Assembly: GCA_000023185.1 (NCBI GenBank)
Contig: CP001622.1
Location: 1,860,001-1,924,000, forward strand
Reading direction: 5' to 3'
DNA from: Rhizobium leguminosarum bv. trifolii WSM1325
GTDB taxonomy: Bacteria; Pseudomonadota; Alphaproteobacteria; Rhizobiales; Rhizobiaceae
DNA: 64,000 nt
A program made the translations under genes and the position numbers. This document shows, one piece after another, positions 26,771-37,166 of the stretch (position 1 is the stretch's first letter; each line of letters starts with the position of its first letter). The notes under the pieces are model-generated. The model made no database searches. It had not been told where the DNA came from and worked only from the letters and a program-made list of their open reading frames with translations.

Positions 26771-27845
26771 ACTTGAAAAACGGCCCGACGTCTCGAAGCT
26801 CTTCGCCGTCGTCTCGCCACTGCTTGCCCTTGTCCTGACGCTGGTATTCGGCGCCATCATGTTTGCCATGCTCGGCAAGGACCCGGTCGAGGCACTCGAC
26901 GCCTTCTTCGTCGAGCCGCTGCTCGAGGTCTGGTCGTTGCACGAGCTGGCGATCAAGGCCGCCCCGCTTATCCTGATCGCCGTCGGCCTGGCCGTCTGTT
27001 ATCGCTCGAACAACTGGAATATCGGCGCGGAAGGCCAGTTCACCATCGGCGCCATCACCGGCTCCTATCTGCCGATCGTCTTTTACGACTGGCATTCGCC
27101 GCTCGTGCTGCCGCTGATGCTGATCCTTGGTGCGTTCGGTGGTGCGCTTTTCGCCGCCATTCCGGCGCTGCTGAAGGCGCATTTCAACACCAATGAGATC
27201 CTGACGTCACTGATGCTGGTCTATATCGCCCAGCTCTTCCTTGACTGGCTGATTCGCGGCGCCTGGCGGGATCCGAAGGGCTTCAACTTTCCAGTCTCGC
27301 GCGATTTCGCGCCGGAGGCGGTGCTGCCGGCGATCTGGGAAGAGTCGGGCCGCGCCCATTGGGCCTTCATCTTCGCCATCATTGCGGCGGTCGGTGCCTG
27401 GTTCATGCTGCGTTATACGCTGAAAGGCTTCGAGATCGTCGTGCTCGGCCAATCGGAACGGGCAGGGCGTTTTGCCGGTTTCTCGTCGAAGAAGATGATC
27501 TGGTTCAGCTTTCTCTTCTCGGGCGCTCTTGCCGGCCTTGCTGGCATCAGCGAGGTTTCCGGCTCGATCGGCCACCTGCAGCCGGCGATTTCGCCGGGCT
27601 ACGGCTTCACCGCCATCATCGTCGCCTTCCTTGGCCGCCTCAATCCACTCGGCATCATTGCATCCGGCCTGGTGCTGGCGCTGACCTATCTCGGCGGCGA
27701 GGCAGCCCAGCTTTCGCTCGGCGTTTCCGACAAGGTCACCCGCGTCTTCCAGGGCTTACTGCTCTTCTTCGTGCTCTCCTGCGATACGCTGATCTATTAC
27801 AAAATCCGCATTGTCTGGTCGCGGTTAAGGGGCAGGGCGGCATGA
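26760..27845 (+). CDS. ABC transporter permease, BMP/nucleoside type (YufP-like)
   Basis: Inner-membrane permease (361 residues) of the BPD_transp_2 family. Helices are evident from about residue 19 on, with the family landmarks YRSNNWNIGAEGQF and FNTNEILTSLMLVYIA, and GFTAIIVAFLGRLNPLGI near residue 280. The start lies in the end of the ATPase gene and the stop overlaps the second permease by ATGA. Unlike CUT1 permeases it has no EAA loop of the usual type, as expected for this family. Confidence 0.92.
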   Translation: MRIELEKRPDVSKLFAVVSPLLALVLTLVFGAIMFAMLGKDPVEALDAFFVEPLLEVWSLHELAIKAAPLILIAVGLAVCYRSNNWNIGAEGQFTIGAITGSYLPIVFYDWHSPLVLPLMLILGAFGGALFAAIPALLKAHFNTNEILTSLMLVYIAQLFLDWLIRGAWRDPKGFNFPVSRDFAPEAVLPAIWEESGRAHWAFIFAIIAAVGAWFMLRYTLKGFEIVVLGQSERAGRFAGFSSKKMIWFSFLFSGALAGLAGISEVSGSIGHLQPAISPGYGFTAIIVAFLGRLNPLGIIASGLVLALTYLGGEAAQLSLGVSDKVTRVFQGLLLFFVLSCDTLIYYKIRIVWSRLRGRAA

Positions 27846-28762
27846 GCATCTTCGAAGCCATTCTTCTGACTGTCATCACCGCCTCGACGCCGCTCGTCAT
27901 CGCCGCACTCGGCGAACTGGTGACCGAGCGCTCCGGCGTTCTCAATCTCGGCGTCGAAGGCATGATGATCATGGGTGCAGTCGCCGCCTTTGCCGGCGCG
28001 CAGATGTCGGGTTCGCCCTATGTCGGCATTGTCTGCGGCATTGCGGCAGGCGCGCTTTTCTCTCTGTTGTTTGCCTTCCTGACACTAACGCTGGTGGCGA
28101 ACCAGGTGGCAACTGGACTGGCGCTCACCCTTCTCGGCCTCGGCGCCTCAGGCATGCTTGGCGAAGCCTATGTCAGCGTGCCCGGCATTCGGCTAGGAGA
28201 GATCGTCATTCCCGCCCTGTCGGATATTCCGGTCGTTGGCCACGCTCTCTTCAGCCAGGACCTAATCTTCTACCTGTCGATCGCGCTCGTCGTCGGCGTC
28301 AGCTGGTTCCTGTTCCGCAGCCGGATCGGGCTGAAGCTCAGGGCGATCGGCGACAATCACGGTTCGGCCCACGCACTCGGTATTCACGTCATCCGTACGC
28401 GGTATCTGGCGGTGATGTTCGGCGGTGCCTGCGCCGGTCTTGCCGGCGCGCAGCTTTCGCTCGTCTACACGCCACAATGGGCCGAGAACATGTCGGCCGG
28501 CCGCGGCTGGATCACGCTGGCGCTGGTGGTCTTTGCCTCTTGGCGGCCGTGGCGGGTCTTTGCCGGCGGTTATCTCTTCGGCGCGGTCACCATCCTGCAG
28601 CTTCACGCGCAGGCCTTCGGTCTCGGCATTCCCTCGCAGTTTCTCTCGATGCTGCCCTATGCCGCGACTATTGTGGTTCTCATCATCATTTCCCATAATC
28701 GGCGCACGACGTTGATCAACACGCCCGCGTCGCTCGGAAAAGCCTTCGTGCCGGAGCGATAA
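27842..28762 (+). CDS. ABC transporter permease, BMP/nucleoside type (YufQ-like)
   Basis: Second permease (306 residues), coupled to the first by an ATGA overlap. Diagnostic segments are TPLVIAALGELVTERSGVLN with LGVEGMMIMGA directly after it, the NQVATGLALTLLGLG segment and RAIGDNHGSAHALGI. About eight helices are visible. The start MSIFEAILL was preferred over a longer upstream frame because it matches the family N-terminus and overlaps the preceding stop. The gene is followed after 54 bp by its receptor gene. Confidence 0.92.
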   Translation: MSIFEAILLTVITASTPLVIAALGELVTERSGVLNLGVEGMMIMGAVAAFAGAQMSGSPYVGIVCGIAAGALFSLLFAFLTLTLVANQVATGLALTLLGLGASGMLGEAYVSVPGIRLGEIVIPALSDIPVVGHALFSQDLIFYLSIALVVGVSWFLFRSRIGLKLRAIGDNHGSAHALGIHVIRTRYLAVMFGGACAGLAGAQLSLVYTPQWAENMSAGRGWITLALVVFASWRPWRVFAGGYLFGAVTILQLHAQAFGLGIPSQFLSMLPYAATIVVLIIISHNRRTTLINTPASLGKAFVPER

Positions 28763-28816
28763 AGCAACAATACAAAGACGGGTTTACGCAATAACTTCAA
28801 ACCAACAGGGGTCCCC

Positions 28817-29893
28817 ATGAAGAAGTTAGCATTCACACTTGCCGCCTCGGCTGCCGCCGTGATCGGCATCTCTTCCGCCGCGCAAGCCGCGGACAAGACG
28901 AAGGTCTGCTTCGTCTATGTCGGTTCGCATACCGACGGCGGCTATTCACAGGCCCACGACCTCGGCCGCCAGCAGATCCAGGCCGAGTTCGGCGACAAGA
29001 TCGACACGCCTTATCTCGAAAACGTGCCGGAAGGCCCGGATGCCGAGCGCGCCATCGAGCGCCTTGCCCGTTCCGGCTGCAAGCTGATCTTCACGACGTC
29101 CTTCGGCTTCATGGACGCGACCGTCAAGGTCGCCGCCAAGTTCCCGGACGTGAAGTTCGAGCATGGCACCGGCTACAAGGCCGGCCCGAACCTTGCGACC
29201 TACAATTCGCGCTTCTATGAAGGCCGCTACATCCTCGGCCAGATCGCCGCCAAGACCTCGAAGAATCACGGCGCGGCCTACATCGCCTCCTTCCCGATTC
29301 CCGAAGTCGTGATGGGCATCAACTCGTTCGAACAGGGCGCCAAGTCGGTCGATCCGAGCTTCAAGCTGAAGGTCATCTGGGTCAACACCTGGTTCGACCC
29401 CGGCAAGGAAGCCGATGCCGCCAAGGCGATGGTCGACCAGGGCGTCGACGTCTTGACGCAGCACACCGACACGACTGCGCCGATGCAGGTCGCCGAAGAA
29501 CGCGGCATCCACGCCTTCGGCCAGGCCTCCGACATGATCGCAGCAGGCCCGAAGGCTCAGCTGACGGCAATCGTTGACACTTGGGGGACCTACTACTCCA
29601 AGCGCGTTCACGCTCTTCTGGACGGCACCTGGAAGTCCGAGCAGAGCTGGGACGGCCTGAAGGACGGCATCCTGAAGATGGCGCCCTATACCAACATGCC
29701 CGACGACGTGAAGAAGATGGCCGAGGAAACCGAAGCCAAGATCAAGTCAGGCGAACTGCATCCCTTCACCGGCCCGATCAACAAGCAGGACGGAACGCCC
29801 TGGCTGAAGGCTGGCGAGAAGGCCGATGACGGCACGCTGCTCGGCATGAACTTCTATGTCGAAGGCGTCGACGATAAGCTGCCGGGTAAATAG
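28817..29893 (+). CDS. BMP-family ABC transporter substrate-binding protein
   Basis: Periplasmic receptor of 358 residues, of the Bmp/PnrA/Med group that binds purine nucleosides and related ligands in studied cases. A signal peptide is present (MKKLAFTLAASAAAVIGISS, cut at AQAA-DK). There is no lipobox cysteine, so it is soluble rather than a lipoprotein. Family marks are VGSHTDGGYSQAHDLGRQ, TTSFGFMDATVKVAAKFPDV, GINSFEQGAKSVDP and VLTQHTDTTAPMQVAEERG. The gene is last in the operon and is followed by a textbook intrinsic terminator at 29918. The true ligand is unproven. Confidence 0.93.
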   Translation: MKKLAFTLAASAAAVIGISSAAQAADKTKVCFVYVGSHTDGGYSQAHDLGRQQIQAEFGDKIDTPYLENVPEGPDAERAIERLARSGCKLIFTTSFGFMDATVKVAAKFPDVKFEHGTGYKAGPNLATYNSRFYEGRYILGQIAAKTSKNHGAAYIASFPIPEVVMGINSFEQGAKSVDPSFKLKVIWVNTWFDPGKEADAAKAMVDQGVDVLTQHTDTTAPMQVAEERGIHAFGQASDMIAAGPKAQLTAIVDTWGTYYSKRVHALLDGTWKSEQSWDGLKDGILKMAPYTNMPDDVKKMAEETEAKIKSGELHPFTGPINKQDGTPWLKAGEKADDGTLLGMNFYVEGVDDKLPGK

Positions 29894-29917
29894 TCCCGTA
29901 GCCATCTCGCAGATGCG

Positions 29918-29945
29918 AAGAGCGCCCTTGTAGGCGCTCTTTTTT
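29918..29945 (+). terminator. Intrinsic terminator of the BMP-type ABC operon
   Basis: A 9-bp GC-rich stem (AAGAGCGCC / GGCGCTCTT) with a 6-nt loop is followed by a T-run. It lies 24 bp after the receptor stop. Confidence 0.85.
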
Positions 29946-30036
29946 GCTGCAACGCATCCCAAGATTCCGATTTACAAAAGTAATACTATATGATTTTTTG
30001 ACCCTGCGCCGCGAGATGCGGCATTGGGAGGAAATC

Positions 30037-30999
30037 ATGAAATTGAAGACTGCACTTTTGAGTGCCACGATTCTGGCTGCCTGCATGTTCGGTTCGGCTT
30101 CGGCCGCCGGCCTCACCGTCGGCTTCTCGCAGATCGGCTCGGAATCGGGCTGGCGTGCGGCTGAAACGACAGTGACCAAGGAGCAGGCCAAGAAGCGCGG
30201 CATCGATCTGAAGTTTGCCGATGCGCAGCAGAAGCAGGAAAACCAGATCAAGGCTTTGCGCTCCTTCATTGCTCAGGGCGTCGATGCCATTCTCATTGCT
30301 CCGGTCGTTGAAACCGGCTGGGACGACGTTCTCAAGGAAGCCAAGGAAGCCAAGATTCCGGTCATCCTTCTCGACCGTACCATCAAGGCTCCGGACGATC
30401 TCTATCTGACGGCTGTTACGTCAGACCTGGTCCATGAAGGCAAGGTCGCAGGCGACTTCCTGGTCAAGACCGTCGGCGACAAGAAGTGCAATGTGGTTGA
30501 ACTTCAGGGCACCACCGGTTCGTCGCCGGCCATCGCCCGCAAGAAGGGCTTCGAAGAGGCCCTTGCCGGCCACGACAACCTCAAGATCGTTCGCAGCCAG
30601 ACCGGTGACTTCACCCGCACCAAGGGCAAGGAAGTCATGGAAAGCTTCCTGAAGGCCGAGAATGGCGGCAAGGATATCTGCGCTCTCTACGCCCATAACG
30701 ACGACATGGCCGTCGGCGCCATCCAGGCGATCAAGGAAGCCGGTCTGAAGCCTGGCAAGGATATCCTCGTCGTCTCCATCGACGCCGTACCGGATATCTT
30801 CAAGGCGATGTCCGAAGGCGAGGCCAACGCCACGGTCGAGCTGACGCCGAATATGGCAGGTCCGGCCTTCGATGCGCTGGAAGCCTATCTGAAGGACAAG
30901 AAGGCTCCGGCCAAGTGGATCCAGACCGAGTCCAAGCTCTACACGCCTGCCGACGAGCCGATGAAGGTCTATGAAGAGAAAAAGGGTCAGGGCTACTGA
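30037..30999 (+). CDS. ytfQ: Sugar ABC transporter substrate-binding protein, YtfQ type
   Basis: Periplasmic receptor (320 residues) of the ribose-binding-like Peripla_BP_4 family. Signal peptide MKLKTALLSATILAACMFGS is cut near ASA-AG. The mature start LTVGFSQIGSESGWRAAET is close to galactofuranose-binding YtfQ, and YAHNDDMAVGAIQAIKEAG and VVSIDAVPDIFKAMSEGEAN follow. The start is set by GGGAGGAA. A 230-bp gap with the composite repeat separates it from the ATPase gene, so receptor and transporter subunits may have separate transcript ends. Galactofuranose or a related pentose or hexose is the inferred ligand. Confidence 0.88.
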   Translation: MKLKTALLSATILAACMFGSASAAGLTVGFSQIGSESGWRAAETTVTKEQAKKRGIDLKFADAQQKQENQIKALRSFIAQGVDAILIAPVVETGWDDVLKEAKEAKIPVILLDRTIKAPDDLYLTAVTSDLVHEGKVAGDFLVKTVGDKKCNVVELQGTTGSSPAIARKKGFEEALAGHDNLKIVRSQTGDFTRTKGKEVMESFLKAENGGKDICALYAHNDDMAVGAIQAIKEAGLKPGKDILVVSIDAVPDIFKAMSEGEANATVELTPNMAGPAFDALEAYLKDKKAPAKWIQTESKLYTPADEPMKVYEEKKGQGY

Positions 31000-31012
31000 T
31001 CTGATGTGACAC

Positions 31013-31088
31013 TGCTGCATAATTCCTTAAATCGGAATTCGATTTCGGGATAAATCATGCAGCAATTCAAAGCGCTACAGCGTCCTCT
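31013..31088 (-). repeat. Composite intergenic repeat (family B), copy 1
   Basis: A 76-bp element read on the minus strand, in the order GGACGCTGTAGC, CTTTGAAT, TGCTGCAT, then the dyad AAATCG..CGATTT, GGAATTATGCAGCA. Its ends TGCTGCAT and ATGCAGCA pair. Copy 2 (35575-35650, plus strand) matches along nearly the full length with short gaps, and copy 3 is at 54235-54306. It lies between ytfQ and ytfR. Confidence 0.75.
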
Positions 31089-31229
31089 ATGCCTCTCGAA
31101 GAGACCAGGCGGCGCTGTAGAACCGCACCGGCCCGTCATGGACCGGTGCGGAACTGCCTTTGCCGCCTTGGGACGTCATGTCCGGCCGCGGCGCGGCTTT
31201 TGCCGTCAATATCAGGAAAACAGACCCTT

Positions 31230-32749
<1,520 letters not shown>

Positions 32750-32753
<4 letters not shown>

Positions 32754-33763
32754 GGTCCTCGCTGAAAGCGCTGGCATATCGCTTGGCGCCGCAATTGATT
32801 GCGCTCGTTGTCATTCTTCTGTTGAATTTCATAACGTCGCCGCAGTTTTTTAATGTCGTGGTTCAGAATGACCGCCTCTATGGCAGCCTGATCGATGTGC
32901 TGAACCGCGGCGCGCCGGTGGCGCTGCTGGCGATCGGCATGACGCTGGTCATCGCCACCAAGGGCATCGACCTGTCCGTCGGTGCAGTCATCGCCATCTG
33001 CGGCGCCGTCGCCGCATCGTCGATTGTCTCCGGAAATTCAGTTGCCTACACCATTATCCTGACGCTTGCGATCGGGCTTGCCTGCGGCGTCTGGAACGGT
33101 TTCCTGGTGGCGGTCCTCAATATCCAGCCGATCATCGCGACGCTAGTGCTGATGGTCGCCGGCCGCGGCATCGCCCAGCTGATCACCGAAGGCGCCATCC
33201 TGACCTTCAACAATGACGGGCTCACCTTCTTCGGCAGCGGTTCGCTGCTGCTCCTGCCGATGCCTGTCGTCATCTGGCTTCTCGTCGGCCTGCTCGTGAT
33301 CCTGCTCGTCCGCCGCACGGCGCTCGGCATGCTGATCGAGGCCGTCGGCATCAATCGCCGCGCCAGCACGCTCTCCGGCATTCAAACGCCGGTGCTGCTG
33401 ATGGCGGTCTATATGCTGAGCGGGCTCTGCGCCTCGATCGCGGGCATCATAGTCGCAGCCGACATCAAGGGCGCCGATGCCAACAATGCCGGCCTATGGT
33501 TGGAACTCGACGCCATCCTCGCCGTTGTCGTCGGCGGCAATTCGCTGCTCGGCGGCCGCTTCAGCATTCTCGGGTCGCTGATCGGCGCGATGATCATCCA
33601 GGCGGTGAATACCGGCATCCTGTCCGCCGGCTTTCCACCTGAATTCAACCTGATCATCAAGGCCGTCATCATTATCGTCATCCTCGTCATCCAGTCGCCG
33701 GCGGTCCAATCGCTCGCCATCTTCGCCAGCCGCCGGCAGGGCGGTAGGGAGCAGCCGAAATGA
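32750..33763 (+). CDS. ytfT: Sugar ABC transporter permease, YtfT type
   Basis: Inner-membrane permease (337 residues, BPD_transp_2). The CUT2 motif GMTLVIATKGIDLSVGAVIA is near residue 65, with INRRASTLSGIQTPVLLMAV and GLWLELDAILAVVVGGNSLL further on. About ten helices are visible. Start and stop overlap the neighbouring genes by 4 bp each, so it is translationally coupled to the ATPase and to the second permease, as in ytfRT-yjfF. Confidence 0.9.
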
Positions 33764-34728
33764 ACTCCAAATACCTGCCGCTGCTTGCGACCATCGTCAT
33801 CTTCGTGCTCGCCTATGCCGGCTGCGCGCTGCAATATCCGAACATTCTGTCGACGCGCGTCATCGGCAATCTTTTGACCGACAACGCCTTTCTCGGCATT
33901 GCCGCCGTTGGCATGACTTTCGTCATCATTTCGGGCGGCATCGATCTGTCGATCGGCTCGGTCATCGCCTTTACCGGCGTCTTCCTCGCGGTGATCCTGC
34001 AGAACACCTCGATCCATCCGCTGCTCGCTTTCGCGATCGTGCTCGTCATCACCACTGTCTTTGGTGGTATCATGGGCGCGATCATCCATTATCTCGAAAT
34101 GCCGGCCTTCATCGTCACGCTTGCCGGCATGTTCCTGGCACGCGGCATGGCCTTCGTGCTCTCGATCGACAGCATCCCGATCGATCATGAATATTATTCG
34201 ACGCTGACGAGCCTCTACTATCGTCTGCCCGGCGGCGGGCGGCTGACGCTGATCGGCGGCATCATGCTTCTGGTCTTTGCCGTCGGCATCTTCATCGCCC
34301 AGCGCACCCGCTTCGGCACCAATGTCTATGCACTCGGCGGCGGTCCGCAGACGGCGCGGCTGATGGGCGTGCCGGTCGGCCGCACGACAATCCAGATCTA
34401 TGCGCTGTCGGGCTTTCTGGCGGGCCTATCCGGGATCGTTTTTTCGCTGTACACCTCTGCCGGATATTCTCTTGCAGCAGTCGGCGTCGAACTCGATGCC
34501 ATCGCGGCGGTGGTCATTGGGGGGACGCTGCTGACCGGAGGAGCGGGATTCGTGGCGGGAACCTTGATCGGGATACTGATCCAGGGGCTCATTCAGACCT
34601 ACATCACCTTCGATGGTACGCTGTCGAGCTGGTGGACCAAGATTCTGATTGGTCTTCTGCTGTTTGCATTCATCCTGATGCAGAAAGCCATCCTGTTCAT
34701 TTCCAGTCTGAACAAGAGGTACGCCTGA
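33760..34728 (+). CDS. yjfF: Sugar ABC transporter permease, YjfF type
   Basis: Second CUT2 permease (322 residues). Landmarks are GMTFVIISGGIDLSIGSVIA near residue 50, ALGGGPQTARLMGVPVGRTT, and VGVELDAIAAVVIGGTLLTG near 245. Two different permeases in one CUT2 operon is the YtfT/YjfF arrangement; most CUT2 systems have one. It is followed after 16 bp by a GntR gene on the same strand. The insert around SIPIDHEYYSTLTSLYYRLP is the expected periplasmic loop. Confidence 0.9.
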   Translation: MNSKYLPLLATIVIFVLAYAGCALQYPNILSTRVIGNLLTDNAFLGIAAVGMTFVIISGGIDLSIGSVIAFTGVFLAVILQNTSIHPLLAFAIVLVITTVFGGIMGAIIHYLEMPAFIVTLAGMFLARGMAFVLSIDSIPIDHEYYSTLTSLYYRLPGGGRLTLIGGIMLLVFAVGIFIAQRTRFGTNVYALGGGPQTARLMGVPVGRTTIQIYALSGFLAGLSGIVFSLYTSAGYSLAAVGVELDAIAAVVIGGTLLTGGAGFVAGTLIGILIQGLIQTYITFDGTLSSWWTKILIGLLLFAFILMQKAILFISSLNKRYA

Positions 34729-34744
34729 GGGGGAGACGGATCGC

Positions 34745-35530
34745 TTGCGCTACAAATTGGACGAGACACGCAAGACGGGGCGCAGAACCCGGACGAGCCA
34801 CGCTCAGGTCGTCGACGAGCTCGGCAAGGCGATCGTCGCCGGCACCTATCCCGTTGGCTCGATCCTGCCTGGCGATACGGAACTGGCGCAGCGTTTCAAA
34901 GTGTCCCGCACCGTGTTGCGCGAGACGATGAAGACGCTTGCCGCCAAAGGCATGGTCGTCGCCAAGGCCCGGGTCGGCACGCGTGTGACCGAGAAGAATC
35001 TCTGGAACATGTTCGACAGCGAGATTATCGCCTGGCACTTCGACAACGGCGTGACGGAAGAATTCCTGCTGCAGCTCTACGATATTCGTCTCGCCTTCGA
35101 ACCCTTCGCCGCCGGTCTCGTCGCTGAACGGGCGAATGCCGAGGAGATCGAGACGCTGCGCGAGCTGGCGCTCGAGATGGCAGCGGCGGGTCATACGGCC
35201 GACAGCCTGGCACTCGCCGACCTTCATTTTCATCTGGCGATCGCCGAAGCCTCGCACAATCCCTTCATGCGGACACTGGGCAGCCTCATCGAAGCGGCTC
35301 TCGTCGGCATGTTCCGGATGAGCACGCCGCCAACCGAAAACGGCTTCGCCAATATCGCCGACACCCATATGCGCATCGTCGATGCGATCGTATCCGGCGA
35401 TAATGCCGCCGCGCGCCGCGCGATGGAGGACGTCATCCTGGACGGCCGTATTCATGTGCACGAAGCCTTTGCGGCCCGCGGTTCCGAGGCCGTCATAGGA
35501 TCGATTTCGGCCGCAATTTTACCTTTGTGA
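34745..35530 (+). CDS. GntR-family transcriptional regulator, FadR (FCD) subfamily
   Basis: A 261-residue regulator that begins with an Arg-rich tail (RKTGRRTRTSHAQVVDEL). Then come the winged helix (GDTELAQRFKVSRTVLRETM) and the FCD domain with metal-type ADLHFHLAIAEASHNPF and ADTHMRIVDAI. The TTG start is supported by a strong GAGGGGGAGA and by the position 16 bp after the permease gene. It is co-transcribed with the YtfRT-YjfF genes and is likely to regulate them in response to the sugar or its acid. The composite repeat copy 2 follows at 35575. Confidence 0.88.
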   Translation: MRYKLDETRKTGRRTRTSHAQVVDELGKAIVAGTYPVGSILPGDTELAQRFKVSRTVLRETMKTLAAKGMVVAKARVGTRVTEKNLWNMFDSEIIAWHFDNGVTEEFLLQLYDIRLAFEPFAAGLVAERANAEEIETLRELALEMAAAGHTADSLALADLHFHLAIAEASHNPFMRTLGSLIEAALVGMFRMSTPPTENGFANIADTHMRIVDAIVSGDNAAARRAMEDVILDGRIHVHEAFAARGSEAVIGSISAAILPL

Positions 35531-35574
35531 AGGCTTTGCCTATCGACAGCGCCGCGCGTCTTTTCGAGAGCCGT

Positions 35575-35650
35575 AAAGGACGCTGCAGCACTTTGAGCTG
35601 CTGGATAATTTTATCCTTAAATCGATACCGATTTAGGGAATTATGCAGTA
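35575..35650 (+). repeat. Composite intergenic repeat (family B), copy 2
   Basis: A 76-bp element on the plus strand: AAAGGACGCTGCAGC, CTTTGAGC, TGCTGGATAATT, the dyad AAATCGATACCGATTT and GGGAATTATGCAGTA. It is nearly colinear with copy 1 read on the other strand. It lies 44 bp after the GntR stop and 45 bp before glmU. Confidence 0.75.
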
Positions 35651-35695
35651 TGAGGCGATAAAGCCGCCTCACGGCGCGGATTCGCGGAGCAAATC

Positions 35696-37057
35696 ATGGA
35701 ACGCACTTGTCTTGCCGTCATCCTTGCCGCCGGTGACAGCACGCGGATGAAATCCTCGAAATCGAAGGTGCTGCATCCGGTCGCCGGTCGCCCGATGATC
35801 GCCCATGTGGTCGAGGCGGTCGCCTCTGCCGGCATTTCGTCCGTCGCCCTTGTGGTCGGCCGTGATGCCGAGGACGTGGCAAAGGCGGCAAGCATCGCCG
35901 GTGTCGACATCGAATCCTATCTGCAGAAGGAGCGCCTCGGCACCGGGCACGCGGTGCTGGCGGCGCGCGAAGCGATCGCCAAGGGTTATGACGATATCCT
36001 CGTCACCTATGGCGATGTGCCGCTGCAGACCGAGGGACCGCTGAAGGCGGCCCGCCAGGGCCTCGCCGATGGCAGCGATGTCGTCGTCATCGGCTTCCAC
36101 ACCGACCGCCCGACCGGCTACGGCCGCCTGCTCGTCAAGGACGGCGAACTCATCGCCATCCGCGAGGAAAAGGATGCGACCGATGCCGAGCGCACCGTCA
36201 CCTGGTGCAATAGCGGGCTGATGGCGATCAACGGCAGAAAGGCGCTCGATCTTCTCTCGCGCATCGGCAATGCCAATGCCAAGGGTGAATTCTATCTGAC
36301 CGATCTCGTCGAGATCGCCCGTGCGCTCGGCGGACGCGTCACTGCGGTCGATGCTCCTGAGATCGAGATGACCGGCTGTAACACCCGTGCCGAACTCGCC
36401 GTCATCGAGCGTTTCTGGCAGGAGCGCCGCCGCCACCAGATGATGCTTTCAGGCGTCACCATGATCGCACCGGAAACGGTCTTTCTCGCCTATGATACCG
36501 TCATCGGCCAGGATGCGCTGATCGAGCCGAACGTCGTCTTCGGCCCTGGTGCTGTTATCGACAGCGGCGCCGTCATCCATGCCTTCTCGCATATCGAAGG
36601 CGCGCATGTCAGCCAGGGCGCGACCGTCGGACCCTTTGCGCGGCTGCGGCCAGGTGCGGATCTCGGTACCGGTTCGAAGGTCGGCAATTTCTGCGAGGTC
36701 AAGAACGGCCGGCTCGGCGAGGGCGCCAAGGTCAACCACCTCACCTATATCGGTGATGCCGTCATCGGCGCCGGCAGCAATATCGGCGCCGGCACGATCA
36801 CCTGCAACTATGACGGCGTCAACAAGAGCGAGACGGTGATCGGCGAAAACGCCTTCATCGGTTCCAATTCCTCGCTGGTCGCGCCGGTGACGATCGGCGA
36901 CGGCGCCTATATCGCCTCCGGCAGCGTCATTACCGTCAATGTGCCGGCCGACGCGCTGGCGCTCGGCCGCGCCCGGCAGGAGATCAAGCCCGGCCGCGCG
37001 ACGCTGCTGCGTGAGCGTGCGCTCGCCATCAAGGCGGCGAAGAAGGCGAAAGCCTGA
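35696..37057 (+). CDS. glmU: Bifunctional UDP-N-acetylglucosamine pyrophosphorylase / glucosamine-1-phosphate acetyltransferase
   Basis: Makes UDP-GlcNAc for peptidoglycan, lipid A and Nod factors. Residues ~1-230 are the uridyltransferase, with the nucleotide-binding start [11 protein letters not shown] (the usual LAAGxGTRM, with GDS here), GDVPLQT and the metal Asp. Residues ~250-453 are the left-handed beta-helix acetyltransferase, seen as hexapeptide repeats such as [19 protein letters not shown], and the catalytic [13 protein letters not shown] segment [20 protein letters not shown], then [16 protein letters not shown]. Length 453 is standard. The ribosome site is GCGGAGC. glmS follows after 109 bp, so the pathway enzymes are neighbours. 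Confidence 0.96.
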   Translation: MERTCLAVILAAGDSTRMKSSKSKVLHPVAGRPMIAHVVEAVASAGISSVALVVGRDAEDVAKAASIAGVDIESYLQKERLGTGHAVLAAREAIAKGYDDILVTYGDVPLQTEGPLKAARQGLADGSDVVVIGFHTDRPTGYGRLLVKDGELIAIREEKDATDAERTVTWCNSGLMAINGRKALDLLSRIGNANAKGEFYLTDLVEIARALGGRVTAVDAPEIEMTGCNTRAELAVIERFWQERRRHQMMLSGVTMIAPETVFLAYDTVIGQDALIEPNVVFGPGAVIDSGAVIHAFSHIEGAHVSQGATVGPFARLRPGADLGTGSKVGNFCEVKNGRLGEGAKVNHLTYIGDAVIGAGSNIGAGTITCNYDGVNKSETVIGENAFIGSNSSLVAPVTIGDGAYIASGSVITVNVPADALALGRARQEIKPGRATLLRERALAIKAAKKAKA

Positions 37058-37166
37058 CCGGCCTTGCGTAACCGGCGGAAATTGAAAGTGACCGCCGAGG
37101 TGATTGAGAAATAAGCAGGAATTGTTAGGACTGGCCTCGTCATCGAAGCCTTTATGGGGATACTAT

